Assembly: GCA_037043015.1 (NCBI GenBank)
Contig: CM073321.1
Location: forward strand, 2,671,001 to 2,735,000
Source: Bryum argenteum
Taxonomy: Eukaryota > Streptophyta > Bryopsida > Bryales > Bryaceae
DNA: 64,000 nt
Direction of reading: 5' to 3'
A model generated the notes under the pieces. The model was given only the letters and a program-made list of their open reading frames with translations, was not told where the DNA came from and searched no databases. Numbering within the stretch: the stretch's first letter is position 1; the number at the start of each line of letters is the position of its first letter. The position numbers were made by a program, and so were the translations under genes. This document shows positions 34,270 to 43,783 of this stretch, one piece after another.

Positions 34270-35641
34270 ACCTCACTTGGATGGGCTTGCTTGCCTTGCT
34301 CAAATGCAAGCCCATCCTCTTCGCAGCTTCCGGACTTATGAACGAGTGGGTTGCCCCTGTATCCAACAGAAAGCAATTGTCACTTTTACCAACAATTCCT
34401 TTTAGGAACAACAAGCCACTACCTAACTTGGAGCAACTTGCTCTTGCAATGAAACCCCCTTCCATTAGGTGACTTGTAACAAGGATTCTCCTATTTTCCA
34501 AACTCACCTTTGGTTTGGAGCAATCCTTTGCCATGTGGCCCTTTTCTCCACAATTGTAACAAGTTATGTGACTTGTCTCTTTCTTGGACTTGTCCCCACT
34601 TTTGGTTTTGTCCATGGCAAACTTGTCCTTCCCATCCTTGGAAGGCCCACCCTCACCGCCTTTATGCTTTTGCCAACCATGTTTCTTGTGTTGGCGCTTT
34701 GACTGCGACTTGCCTTGCTCTCCGGTGGAAGTCCCTTCTTTAGAAGTCTTCCGGTGACCTTCATCATCACCAATTCTTTCTGCCAACTTGAGCAACTCAG
34801 CACAAGTTTCTGGCAGCTTTGGCATCCTAAATAATGCCCGCTCCGCCCAACCTTGGAGTCTATTGAAGAAAATGACCTTTTTGGCCAATTCATCTAACTT
34901 CGGGAGCACATTTAAATGTGCATTGAAATCCCTCACATAGGCATGAAGGATGCCCGTTTGCTTCAAGCGCACAAGGGCCATGCCATCCCGTATGTCTTGG
35001 TACTCCGGGGTGAAGCGCTCACTTAGGATCTCCTTGAAACCGGTCCAAGTTAAGTTGCTCACTACTCCCGCATTTTCATCCCGGAAACGAGTCCACCACA
35101 AAAGGGCATGCTCTTTCAAGAAGGTCACGGCAATGGTGATCTTGTCCTCTTCACGAGCTCTTTGGGCCTCAAAGTAGAGCTCAAGTTCCACAATGAAGTC
35201 CTTGACCTTGTTTGCCTTGCCCAATCCCGTGAAGGAAGAGGGCAAGTTAGTCTTGCACAACTTGCGGGAAGAAGGGCTTGATGCCCTCCCCTTGAGCTCC
35301 TTGATCTCTTTTTGCATGAGTTGAAGAGTTTTGACAAGCTCATTGAACATTTCATCTCGTGCCTTCCGTTTGTAGCCTCGTTTCCCGGGAACGGGACTTG
35401 AGGGAACTTCTTCCTCATCATGGTGAGTGTCCTCCTCACCACTAGCAACTTCCCTTGGGTCCCCTTGCTCCTCTTGAATTTCCTCCCGCTCTTCCGAGAC
35501 ATCTTGAGAAAACTCCTCATTAGGGGCATCCCCGGCCTCAAAGGCTTGACTACGTGTCTTCGGGCCACGTCGCGAGCTTCCGGCCCCTCGTGCCATCCTA
35601 CTCTTGATTTGATCCCGTAACGTAGCCTGCTCTGATACCAA
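34238..35641 (-). CDS. gag and protease start, family 1
   Basis: A 467-residue open frame of element origin. Acidic N-terminus, basic patch and coiled coil ([23 protein letters not shown]), capsid-like region ([26 protein letters not shown] ... [11 protein letters not shown] ... ERFTPEY), one CCHC zinc knuckle ([15 protein letters not shown], ~350-364) and a retropepsin active-site signature [12 protein letters not shown] near residue 430. The open frame starts inside the primer site without an ATG; the first ATG (MARGAGSS) is the likelier start. The longest open gag in this family here. Confidence 0.75.
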   Translation of the reverse strand: MVSEQATLRDQIKSRMARGAGSSRRGPKTRSQAFEAGDAPNEEFSQDVSEEREEIQEEQGDPREVASGEEDTHHDEEEVPSSPVPGKRGYKRKARDEMFNELVKTLQLMQKEIKELKGRASSPSSRKLCKTNLPSSFTGLGKANKVKDFIVELELYFEAQRAREEDKITIAVTFLKEHALLWWTRFRDENAGVVSNLTWTGFKEILSERFTPEYQDIRDGMALVRLKQTGILHAYVRDFNAHLNVLPKLDELAKKVIFFNRLQGWAERALFRMPKLPETCAELLKLAERIGDDEGHRKTSKEGTSTGEQGKSQSKRQHKKHGWQKHKGGEGGPSKDGKDKFAMDKTKSGDKSKKETSHITCYNCGEKGHMAKDCSKPKVSLENRRILVTSHLMEGGFIARASCSKLGSGLLFLKGIVGKSDNCFLLDTGATHSFISPEAAKRMGLHLSKASKPIQVRFAKGGHPRLW

Positions 35642-35642
35642 G

Positions 35643-36970
35643 TGTCGCGGCCCTAATTACTCCCAACTCTTTTTCTTCAAGTAAGCCTTGGTAGCGGAAT
35701 CACGGCTTACTTTATTGGTAGCAACCGGCCACAACTTAGCTAACATTGCACATGCCAAACACACACAATGTTAGCACCATTTCTAGTCAAGGTGTCCAAC
35801 CCACCTTGACTCCCCCAACTCATTACCCGGAACCCGTAAACCGGAACTCCCACAAAACACATGGGCATGCCACTTGGTGGCACGGGGCGGCCTTCCACAC
35901 ATGTCCAAGCTCCCAAGGGTGGCACTACTCACCCCCGGAGCTAACCGCCCTTGCATATTGTCCAACTCCCCACTAGTCCCCTTCCATTCATGTCTACACT
36001 CTCCATTCGGGACATTACCGGAAACCGGCACTACTTTTCACGGGGACTAGTTTGGAGCGGGACACTTTTCCAACCCAATGTTTCGGGATGCACACCACAA
36101 GCATCCCATAGTGCCCAAGGTGCGGGAGTGAGGCTCCATCCCAAGCCTCACCCCTTAGAGCCACCCCGGCTCTCCTCGGCACCATGTGGAAGTGAGGAGG
36201 GAGACCACCCCTCCTCATAGTACTCTCTGGAGTCTTCGGTAGGCCCCCCCCTCTTGTGTTGAGGGGCCTTCCGTGACACACTTTTGTTTTGGAAGACCAC
36301 CCGTTTTTGAGGCTAAGGCCTTAGCCTCAAAAACGGGCCGTATCTTCTTCTCGGGCTAACTTGTAGCTCAGTTATCCAAATGGGACGTGCGAGCCCATTT
36401 TCGACATCTACTCTTTGAGTAGATGTCGATGGACTCCTCACTTGTCCCAATCGGAGCTGCTATGTGGGAGCTATGCTCCTCTGAACATTCGGGAGTCCCG
36501 GGAGGCAGCAGTCCCAGAGTCCCGAAGTCCCGATGCTTTGGAGAGCCATATCTCCCAAAGCATTTCTTTGCTCCTCACGAGCCTTAGCATTTTGGAAAGC
36601 TCTTCTCTAGAGCTTTCCAAAGACATGCAACATGCCGCCATCCAAGAAGGGCGACATTTTGAGTCCCGAAAGGTAACACTCCCGAGTCCCGGAGTGTCCC
36701 AGAACGCGCTCCAACTTTGGAGAGCGATATCTCATGACTCACAACTCCAAATCGCGCGTTCTTTGGACCTATCGGTGCGTGCTTAAACAAGGTTTCCAAC
36801 CATGGAAAGCACACCACCAAGTTCGTCCCGAGCACGACGCCATTGCGTGCTGTTTGCTCGGGACTCCCCTTAGTCACTTCACCTTGTCTCTTGCCAAGCC
36901 CGGGACGTCACTCCCGGGGTCCTCTTGGCTCACCACGGTGTTCGGGCATCCTTTTGAAAGGGATGTGACA
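35643..36970 (-). repeat. 5' LTR, family 1
   Basis: 1328 bp. Perfect 38-bp palindrome at 36300-36337 and perfect 13-bp-arm hairpin (loop TTT) at 36401-36429. The outer terminal base (36970) is joined directly to internal gag sequence in inverted orientation. Confidence 0.9.
36401..36429 (-). other. Conserved LTR hairpin (family 1 example)
   Basis: 13-bp perfect arms TCGACATCTACTC / GAGTAGATGTCGA with loop TTT. Recurs at 17335-17363, ~22785-22812 and ~30041-30069, and in related form in family-2 LTRs. Confidence 0.85.
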
Positions 36971-39710
36971 GATGAATTGGCCAAAAAGGTCATTTTCTTC
37001 AATAGACTCCAAGGTTGGGCGGAGCGGGCATTATTTAGGATGCCAAAGCTGCCAGAAACTTGTGCTGAGTTGCTCAAGTTGGCAGAAAGAATTGGTGATG
37101 ATGAAGGTCACCGGAAGACTTCTAAAGAAGGGACTTCCACCGGAGAGCAAGGCAAGTCGCAGTCAAAGCGCCAACACAAGAAACATGGTTGGCAAAAGCA
37201 TAAAGGCGGTGAGGGTGGGCCTTCCAAGGATGGGAAGGACAAGTTTGCCATGGACAAAACCAAAAGTGGGGACAAGTCCAAGAAAGAGACAAGTCACATA
37301 ACTTGTTACAATTGTGGAGAAAAGGGCCACATGGCAAAGGATTGCTCCAAACCAAAGGTGAGTTTGGAAAATAGGAGAATCCTTGTTACAAGTCACCTAA
37401 TGGAAGGGGGTTTCATTGCAAGAGCAAGTTGCTCCAAGTTAGGTAGTGGCTTGTTGTTCCTAAAAGGAATTGTTGGTAAAAGTGACAATTGCTTTCTGTT
37501 CGATACAGGGGCAACCCACTCGTTCATAAGTCCGGAAGCTGCGAAGAGGATGGGCTTGCATTTGAACAAGGCAAGCAAGCCCATCCAAGTGAGGTTTGCA
37601 AAAGGAGGTCATCCAAGGCTTTGGTGATGTTCTCACGGAGGAGTTACCGCCACGAAGAGAAGTTGATCACAAGATCGAGTTGGTGCCGGGAGCGGCACCG
37701 CCATCCAAGGCACCTTACCGGATGAACCAAAGGGAGTTGATAAAGTTGAAGAAACAACTCAATGAGCTTTTGGCAAAGGGATATATCCGCCAAAGCAAAT
37801 CACCTTATGGAGCACCGGTCTTGTTTGTGGACAAGAAAGGAGGGAAACTACGCATGTGCGTGGATTACCGGGCGCTCAATAAAATCACCTTAAAAAACAA
37901 CTACCCTTTGCCTCGAATTGATGATCTCTTTGACCGGTTGGCGGGGGCCAAGTATTTTAGCCGGATCGACTTGAAATCGGGATATTACCAAATCTTGATT
38001 GCGGCCGAGGATGTGGAGAAAACCGCTTGTAGGACTAGATATGGGTCTTATGAGTTTTTGGTGCTGCCTTTTGGGTTGTGCAACGCCCCGTCAACGTTCA
38101 CAATCCTTATGAATACGGTGTTCCATCAAGAGATGGATGTGTTTGTCATTGTCTACATTGATGACATATTGGTGCTCTCCAAAACCAAGGAAGAACATGC
38201 ACAACACCTTGCAATTGTGCTTCAAAAACTTAGGGACAATAAATTGTATGCAAATGGGGAGAAAAGTGAGTTTGGCTTGCAAGAGATTGAGTTCTTGGGA
38301 CACATTATGACGGGGTAAGGTGTCAAACCGGACCACAAGAAGGTAGAAGCAATCAAGAAGTGGAGCCGACCTACTTCACAAAAAGGAGTGAGGTCATTTC
38401 TTGGGTTGGCTAATTATTATAGGAGGTTCATAAAGAACTTCTCCAAGATTGCTAAGCCCATGTCCGATTTGCTTAAGAAGAACTTGATCTTGGAGTGGAC
38501 CGAGTCATGTGAGCAAGCCTTTCAAGAACTCAAGGAGAAACTCTCCTCCCGCCGGTATTGAAGTTCCCGAGTTTGAGAAGCCTTTTGAGGTGCATACCGA
38601 TGCAAGTGACTTTGCCATCGGGGGAGTGCTCATGCAAGAAGGAAGGCCAATTGCATTTGAGAGCAAGAAATTGGATGGCACTCAAATCAATTGGCCAACG
38701 CATGAAAAGGAGATGTTTGCCGTGGTGCATTGTTTGAAGACATGGCAACATTACCTTGGTCTCCACAAGACCAAGGTATTCACCGATAATGTTTCATTGA
38801 AGTACTTTGAGACACAAGCCAAAGTCACACCAAAGCAATTGAGGTGGTATAATACCTTAGTGCTTACGAATGTGGAGTTGATCCACAAGCCGGGCCGGGA
38901 GAACGTGGTGCCGGACGCACTAAGCCGGAAGGATGAACATAGGCCAAACACCACGCAAGTCTTGAGAGTGATGTATGCGGGAGAAGGTGATTTGGCAAAG
39001 CGGATAAGGGAGGCATATATGAAAGACCCCGAGGCTCAAAAGTTCTTAGATGAACTTAGGTGTGGCAAGAAGCCCAAAGGTATCCGGCTTCACCAAGGTA
39101 TGATCAAGTTCAAGCAAAATAGGGTGTATGTTCCAAAGGGCAAGTTGAGGTTGAGTGTGCTCAAAGAGGAGCATGACAACCCCTTGGCCGGGCATAGGGG
39201 GGGGAGAAATCCACCATATGCTCGGTTTCAAAGAGGTTCTATTGGCCCGGGATGAAGGAAGACATTGCCCATTATGTAAAAACTTGTATCACTTGTCAAG
39301 CCAACCGGGCGTCATACCGAAAGCAAGTGGGTTTGTTAAGGCCTTTGCCTATCCCGGATGGTCCATGGGAGTGTGTCTCTATGGATTTCATTACAAGCCT
39401 TCCGGAGTCACGAGGGAGTGACGCCATCTTTGTGGTGGTTGATAGGTTTAGTAAGTTGGCAAGGATGGAGCCAACAAAACGGACGGCGACCGCCTTTGAA
39501 ACCGCGGTGCTCTTTTTCAACGTTTGGTGGCGGCACCATGGATTGCCAAAGGTGATTGTATCCGATAGAGACCCCAAGTTTACAAGTGCATTTTGGAGGC
39601 ACTTGTTTAGGAGGATGAAGACAAAGTTGACATTTAGTACGGCTTTTCACCCTCAAAACGATGGGCAAACGGAACGGGTGAATGGGGTCTTGAATCAATA
39701 CCTTCGCAAC
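36971..39710 (+). mobile_element. Family-1 interior fragment, inverted copy
   Basis: Plus-strand copy of the interior from mid-gag ([16 protein letters not shown]) through protease, RT, RNase H and integrase to about 39710. It is near-identical to the minus-strand interval ~34893-32170 of the neighbouring element. No LTR of its own: the left edge is the outer end of the neighbour's 5' LTR and the right edge is a family-2 LTR piece. Broken, few breaks. Together they form a long inverted repeat with about 2 kb between the arms. Confidence 0.9.
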
Positions 39711-40047
39711 TGTCGCAACCCTTGCTAGCTCACCTTAGCTTACACCAACTTTTTCCCAACTCTAGCAAGTGTCACGAGCGCTAACTCTGCACATCCCCCA
39801 CATGCACAAAGTTAGCTCTCCATACCAACCACCAAACTCACCGCTTGGTTATCAATCCCTCCTACTCATGCAACCGGGACTCAACCCCTTCGTAGGTAGC
39901 CAATGGTTAGGTGCGGACTTCCACTTATGTCCAAGGCCCAACTTGGTGGCACTCCCATACCACGCGGCCTAACCGCACTTGGTGGTGTCTCCTCACCACC
40001 GCCCATGACCACCATGGTGACCCCAAGGCCACCAAGTAATCACAACC
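39711..40047 (-). repeat. Family-2 LTR fragment
   Basis: 337 bp matching 12581-12917, from the LTR end TGTCGCAACCC to ...AATCACAAC, where telomere-like repeats begin. The left junction shares CGCAAC between both partners, consistent with microhomology joining. Confidence 0.85.
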
Positions 40048-40049
40048 CG

Positions 40050-40077
40050 AAACCCTAAACCCTAAACCCTAAACCCT
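40050..40077. repeat. Interstitial telomere repeat, 4 x AAACCCT
   Basis: Four perfect copies of AAACCCT, the Arabidopsis-type plant telomere unit (TTTAGGG on the other strand), followed by ATA and then the truncated element at 40081. The C-rich strand reads rightwards, the orientation expected at a left chromosome end. Confidence 0.9.
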
Positions 40078-40080
40078 ATA

Positions 40081-40799
40081 CCTTCGTTGCCGAACGGTGA
40101 CCGGACTAATGGGGCCGATGAAGTCAATGCCCCATTTCTCAAATGGCGCCAGCGGTATTATTGGTGTTAGCGACCAGTGATTTTTGAATGAGGGTGCACC
40201 CGTACGCTGGCACTGGTCGCAGCAGGATACATATTTCTTAACGTCCCGTACTAGTCTGGGCCACCAGTATCCGGCCTGTCGGATCCGGCCAATGGTTGAC
40301 ACTGCTGCCAAATGTCCCCCGGACGGTCCTGAATGCAGCTCTCGGATCACCGTCCTCCTGTCTTTGCTTTCGACGCAGCGCCGCAGCACCTCATCTGCAC
40401 CCATTTTGAACAACACCCCATCTATCATAGTGAAAGGTGCCATTTGATGCACGAACACGCTCTTCTCCTCTCTTGTCATCCCGGCCGGGTACTTCTGTTG
40501 TGTGAGGAAATCAATTGTTTGCTGGAATTCGGACTGGTGCTCGTCCTGTACTCTGTGTACGTTGACCAATCCGTCCTCCTGCAAGAACTCGTCTGGAAAC
40601 TCTGCCCGGAGGTCGGAAACTGCTTCCTTGCCTCGCTGTCTGGAGAGGAAGTCGGCATTAACGTTGGCCTTGCCGGCTTTCACTTTGACCTCGTAGTCGA
40701 ATTCCTGGAGGAGGAGAATCCACCTTGCAATCCGTCCTGACAAATCCGGCTTGTTGTCCAAGTACTTCAATGAATCATGGTCAGTATGGAAGATCACAT
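40081..40799 (-). pseudogene. RNase H end and integrase start
   Basis: Minus-strand open stretch: FHTDHDSLKYLDNKPDLSG (end of RNase H), the linker with an HLAAVSTIGRIRQAGYWWPRLVRDVKKYVSCCDQC integrase zinc-binding region, and KWGIDFIGPIS at the start of the integrase core, where the telomere repeats cut it. The N-terminal side is separated from RT by the nested element. Confidence 0.8.
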
Positions 40800-42095
40800 T
40801 GTCGCGCACCTCTCCTTGAGGAGTGCCCGCAACACCAAGGGCCCAAGGGGGACACCGGAGTGACGCCCGGGCCTTGGGGTGCCAAGGTGAAGGGAACCTA
40901 AGTGGGCCTAGTGTGGGAGAGGACCCCGGGCGTTGGAGACGCCTCTCACCCACGGAGACTAGGAGCCACGAGGGAATGGACATGAGATTATGGAAGCTCA
41001 TGTTGCCACGATTCCGGGATGCTAAGGAGCACCTCATTTGGAGGTGTGAGCTAAAAGTTATGGGAGTTGGAAGATTGTGGGACTAAAGGGAGTGCTGTCC
41101 AGGGACAGTGCTGGACTGGGAAGCTGGCCCGGGACTCCCGAATCTTCAGAGGGGCATAACTCCCTCAATACTTGTCGGATTGAGGCAAGTAAGGTGTCTA
41201 TCGGCATCTACTTGACGAGTAGATGTCGATAGAGTGGTCGCTCGTCGCGTTTGGATGCGGGACGAGGTAGATACGAGCCCTGGAAGGTTCGGGAAGTCTC
41301 CCGGGGCCTTCCAGCGGCTAAGGCATTGGGAGATTGGGTGGTCTTCCAAAACTAAGAGGTGTGAGGGTCCAGCCCTTCACCTAGGACCAGGGGGCTGCCG
41401 AATCCCACAGAGTATACTATGGGGAGGGCTGGTCTCCTCCCCCACTCCCATGGTGCCTTGGTGGTGACCAAGGTGGGAGTCCCGAGTGGTGTGGCTAGTG
41501 TTGGGGCCTCACCATGGGGACTCCCGAGCCAAGGTGAGTCCCAATGGGTGGAGCTAGTGTTGGGGCTCCACCATGGGGACTCAAAGTGCAAAATGAGGCA
41601 CGGTGGGTGGAGCTAGTGTTGGGGCTTCACCACGGTGGCTCATAAGGACAAGGTGAGTCCCGGTGGGGGAGCTAGTGTTGGGGCTTCACCACGGGGACTC
41701 ATATGGGCAAAATGAGGACCATGAGTGCTACCGATGTGGGGTGGTGTCTCACCGCCGGCGTTGTGATTACTTGGTGGCCTTGGGGTCACCATGGTGGTCA
41801 TGGGCGGTGGTGAGGAGACACCACCAAGTGCGGTTAGGCCGCGTGGTATGGGAGTGCCACCAAGTTGGGCCTTGGACATAAGTGGAAGTCCGCACCTAAC
41901 CATTGGCTACCTACGAAGGGGTTGAGTCCCGGTTGCATGAGTAGGAGGGATTGATAACCAAGCGGTGAGCTTGGTGGTTGGTATGGAGAGCTAACTTTGT
42001 GCATGTGGGGGATGTGCAGAGTTAGCGCTCGTGACACTTGCTAGAGTTGGGAAAAAGTTGGTGTAAGCTAAGGTGAGCTAGCAAGGGTTGCGACA
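40800..42095 (+). repeat. 5' LTR, family 2
   Basis: 1296 bp, TGTCGCGC...TTGCGACA. Contains a 15-bp-arm hairpin at 41198-41232 and, at about 41490-41715, four to five tandem units of ~70 bp each holding GCTAGTGTTGGGGC and CACCATGGGGACTC. Confidence 0.95.
41198..41232 (+). other. Conserved LTR hairpin (family 2 example)
   Basis: 15-bp arms CTATCGGCATCTACT / AGTAGATGTCGATAG with loop TGACG; the single non-Watson-Crick pair is a G-U wobble. The core CATCTACT...AGTAGATG is the same as in family 1. Confidence 0.85.
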
Positions 42096-42097
42096 CT

Positions 42098-42113
42098 TGG
42101 TATCGAGCGGGCT
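42098..42113 (+). other. Primer-binding site, family 2
   Basis: TGGTATCGAGCGGGCT, two bases after the LTR; a variant of the iMet-tRNA type primer site TGGTATCAGAGC used by plant chromoviruses. Confidence 0.75.
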
Positions 42114-42145
42114 TTTAGTACCCAAGTGCAAAGTTGTGAGGAGCA

Positions 42146-43710
42146 ATGGGCAAGAAGAAGACCATTGAGGGTGATGAGCCTGGAGCTTCCAAGCGGCCAC
42201 GCACGAGGGGGAACAAAGACCCCGATCCTACAAGTGAGGCTCATTCTCATGACTCCAATGAGCAAGCTGCCACTAGTGAGGGCAATGAGCAAATGGAATT
42301 GTCACTTCAAGAGGAGCCCTTGGGTGAAGAGGAGCGCTCTAGGTCGAGACGCCTAGAGTCTTCCCAAGGGGTGGAAAAACAAGATCCTCAATTGGCTTTC
42401 CAAATGAGAATGCTTGAGTTCATGGACTCCGTGAATCAAGAGCTCAAGCGTGGGAAGGAAGAAAGGGATCGCCAAGAGAGGTTGATTGAACACCTCATGA
42501 TGCAAGGGTCCCGACCTTCATCTTCCACCAAAAAGTTGGCTAAGGTAAACATGCCAAGCACCTTCGGGACTTGGTAAGGCAAGGAAGGTGAAGGAATTCC
42601 TTCTTGAGATGGATAACTACTATGATGTCCAAAAGCCGGATGAGGAGGACAAGGTTTCCATTGCGGTGACATTTCTCAAGGATCATGCTCTTCAATGGTG
42701 GACAAGCAAAAAGGAGCAAGAGCCGGAGTTGGTGGCAAACTTGACTTGGGGTGGCTTCAAAGACTTGTTGAGTGAACGCTTCACACCGTAGTATCGGGAG
42801 TTGAGGAAGGCATGAACTTGGTGCAAATGAGGCACACCGGGTCTCTCAAGGCCTATGTGCGTGACTTCAATGCCCAAATGAATGCCACACCCAAGATGGA
42901 TGAGTTCTCTAAGAAGTGCATCTTTTTGGGTGGGCTTCAAAAGTGGGTGGTGGATGCCTTGTTCAAGTTCCCAAAACTTCCTGAGGATGTGGCGGGCATC
43001 ATCAAGATTGTTGAAAGGATTGAGGCTGATGGACCCGAGAGGAAGTCAAGTGGCCCCTCTCAACAACAAGCGGATCAAATAGGAATGCGGCTCGAGGCAA
43101 AGAGCGCAAGAAGTTTGGCTTTGGCAACAAACACAAGGGACAAGTGGATGGTGGAGCCTCTAACAAAAGGGAACACCAAGGGGGAAAGCCATCTAAAGGG
43201 GGAGACAAAGGTGATGACACCAAGGCCAAGAGGTGCCATGGTTGTGGCAAGATTGGCCACTTCATTGCGGAGTGCCCCGACAAGAAGGTGAGTACCATTG
43301 CAAGTCTTGCTTGTGTTGAAGACCGCATACTAGAAGGAGGTTTTGTGGCCAAGGCAAGTAGCCTCAAGCCAAGGCCGGGCCTCTTGTTTCTTGAGGCCCA
43401 AGTGAAGGACAAAGATGTCTCATGTTTGGTTGATACAGGGGCAACGCACTCCTTCATGAGTCCCAAACTAGCAAGGGAGTTGGGCTTGCCACTGCAAAAG
43501 GCAAGCAAGCCCATCAATGTGCGTTTTGCAAAGGGCGAACCGCACAAGACGGAGGAAGTGGCGTTGTTGCAAGTGACCTTGAAGTGTGGGACATTGGAGT
43601 TTGTTGAGAATTTCACATTATGTGAGATGGATGAGGTAGACCTCATCTTAGGGGATACCTTCTTTGAGGCGCACACACGTGGATGTGAGGCGCAAGCCAA
43701 AGACGGTTAG
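42146..43710 (+). pseudogene. gag and protease, family 2
   Basis: gag begins MGKKKTIEGDEPGASKR near 42146. Visible parts: basic and acidic N-terminus, coiled coil (MLEFMDSVNQELKRGKEERDRQERLIEHL), capsid-like block (FLKDHALQWWT ... VRDFNAQMNATPKMDEFSKKCIFLGGLQKWV), zinc knuckle CHGCGKIGHFIAECPDK near 43230 and retropepsin signature [12 protein letters not shown] near 43430. Related to family 1 gag but clearly distinct. Fossil with several breaks. Confidence 0.8.
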
Positions 43711-43783
43711 TGGTGCGCCGTGATGGCAAGGAGTTAGTGTTGAAGTTAACTCGTGGCCCTTCAATAGCGGGGGCAAATTAAAC

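Larger units (their letters stand above)
29278..36970 (-). mobile_element. Family-1 chromovirus with both LTRs
   Basis: 7.7-kb minus-strand Ty3 chromovirus: 5' LTR 35643-36970, primer site TGGTATCAGAGCAGGC (35640-35625, iMet-tRNA type), gag and protease 34238-35641, RT/RNase H/integrase and eroded chromodomain 31472-34269, spacer, 3' LTR 29278-30609. Parts are complete but the coding region has about four or five breaks. The two LTRs differ at roughly a few per cent, so it is older than the family-2 element at 40800. No matching target duplication is visible, because the right flank is an inverted fragment of the same family. Confidence 0.9.

Noticed and set aside
41490-41715. Tandem ~70-bp units considered as a CRISPR-like array
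   Set aside because: Units are contiguous direct repeats inside an LTR with no spacer diversity, in a eukaryotic context.
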